Assembly (NCBI RefSeq): GCF_938030815.1
Contig: NZ_CALHII010000014.1
Coordinates: forward strand, 1-6,370
DNA: 6,370 nt
Direction: 5' to 3'
Source: an uncultured Campylobacter sp.
GTDB lineage: Bacteria; Campylobacterota; Campylobacteria; Campylobacterales; Campylobacteraceae
The notes under the pieces were generated by a model. The model saw only the letters and a program-made list of their open reading frames with translations, made no database searches and had not been told where the DNA came from. A program made the position numbers and the translations under genes. The number at the start of each line of letters is the position of its first letter. Position 1 is the first letter of the stretch. Of this stretch, positions 5,937 through 6,370 are shown piece after piece.

Positions 5937-6370
5937 TTAATCGTGCAGAAAAGTTACGACTTCGTGTTCCTTTGGCAGAAATTTTCTACCATCGATGCCA
6001 TCATCTCCATATTCCAATAATGCTTCATTTAAAATTTCATAAATTTCATCCATTGAAATATCTCCAATGTCAGAATTTACGCTTTGGAATTTATATTTGA
6101 CCTTAAATGGATTTTCCGTGAAATATTTACTCGTTGTCTCATCATAAATTCGCCTTATATCAAGCTCGATATTTTTACCTCTATAATGCAGTAGCCAAAT
6201 AACTTCTCCCGTAAGACCATCTCTTGGGTCTGGCAAAGGCACTCTGCAAACAAACATAAACCAGGCATCTCTTTGTCTATCTATAACCCAATCCAGCTTA
6301 TCTAGGTAGTAATCATCATAGACTATTGAGCCATATTTTAGGCAACAATTATTTATAATATTTGCAACAT
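5937..6370 (-). CDS. Hypothetical protein, C-terminal part (partial, cut by window end)
   Basis: I do not recognise this gene. The reading frame stays open from the stop at 5939-5937 to the window edge (143 codons), and the only in-frame ATG inside (6257) lies within what looks like continuous protein, so the true start is probably beyond 6370. The visible part is soluble and acidic, with an aromatic-rich N-terminal stretch (DDYYLDKLDWVIDRQ), a short hydrophobic strand (FMFVCRVPLP), a probable strand EVIWLLHYRG, and a helical segment with acidic runs (SMDEIYEILNEALLEYGDD). No signal peptide or membrane segment is visible. Size and character would suit a small immunity-type protein, but that is only an impression. 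It is convergent with the VbhA-like gene, 72 bp apart, and its coding region is AT-rich (about 33% G+C over 6001-6360), unlike the core genes. The opposing frame at 5909-6100 is rejected as a shadow. Confidence 0.65.
   Translation of the reverse strand, partial: VANIINNCCLKYGSIVYDDYYLDKLDWVIDRQRDAWFMFVCRVPLPDPRDGLTGEVIWLLHYRGKNIELDIRRIYDETTSKYFTENPFKVKYKFQSVNSDIGDISMDEIYEILNEALLEYGDDGIDGRKFLPKEHEVVTFLHD

Noticed and set aside
5864..5948. GTGCAG occurring three times (5864-5869, 5912-5917, 5943-5948)
   Set aside because: Six-base matches with uneven spacing (48 and 31 bases) and no flanking similarity; probably chance.
5909..6100. Plus-strand open frame of 63 codons
   Set aside because: It lies almost wholly opposite the minus-strand ORF that stays open to the window edge, has His/Leu-rich shadow-like composition and no ribosome site.

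Overview
The window looks like chromosomal DNA of a Campylobacter or close relative (Campylobacterota). This rests on the protein sequences and on a gene order I recall from C. jejuni: aspS (divergent), nadK, recN, [response regulator], tatD, mltD-type transglycosylase, rlpA. The core part is fairly GC-rich for the genus: bases 841-960 count to 74 G+C of 120. That is closer to an oral-type species than to C. jejuni, but I cannot name the species.

Layout. Bases 1-232 (minus) are the 5' end of aspS, which starts at TTG. An 83-bp divergent spacer follows and holds a compact, probably bidirectional promoter. On the plus strand nadK (316-1191) overlaps recN (1185-2708) by 7 bp. A 125-bp spacer with a good extended -10 promoter leads to a second plus-strand operon, tatD (2834-3631), mltD (3628-4626) and rlpA (4640-5395), with a 4-bp overlap and a 13-bp gap. 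After rlpA the conserved order stops. A 232-bp non-coding stretch with two long-range inverted repeats precedes a small gene (5628-5864) that resembles the VbhA family of Fic-toxin antitoxins. Facing it is an AT-rich minus-strand ORF of unknown function (5937-6370) that runs off the window. Bases 6001-6360 count to about 33% G+C, so the right end looks like accessory DNA joined to a core locus.

How the genes fit together. NadK makes NADP, AspRS charges tRNA, and RecN acts in double-strand break repair. TatD is a metal-dependent nuclease. MltD and RlpA are an envelope pair: a periplasmic GH23 lytic transglycosylase with a degenerate LysM region, and a SPOR-domain lipoprotein of the double-psi beta-barrel type, both acting on peptidoglycan glycan strands. 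The most unusual points are the VbhA-like antitoxin with no Fic toxin gene beside it, the structured spacer before it, and the overlapping divergent -10 elements between aspS and nadK.
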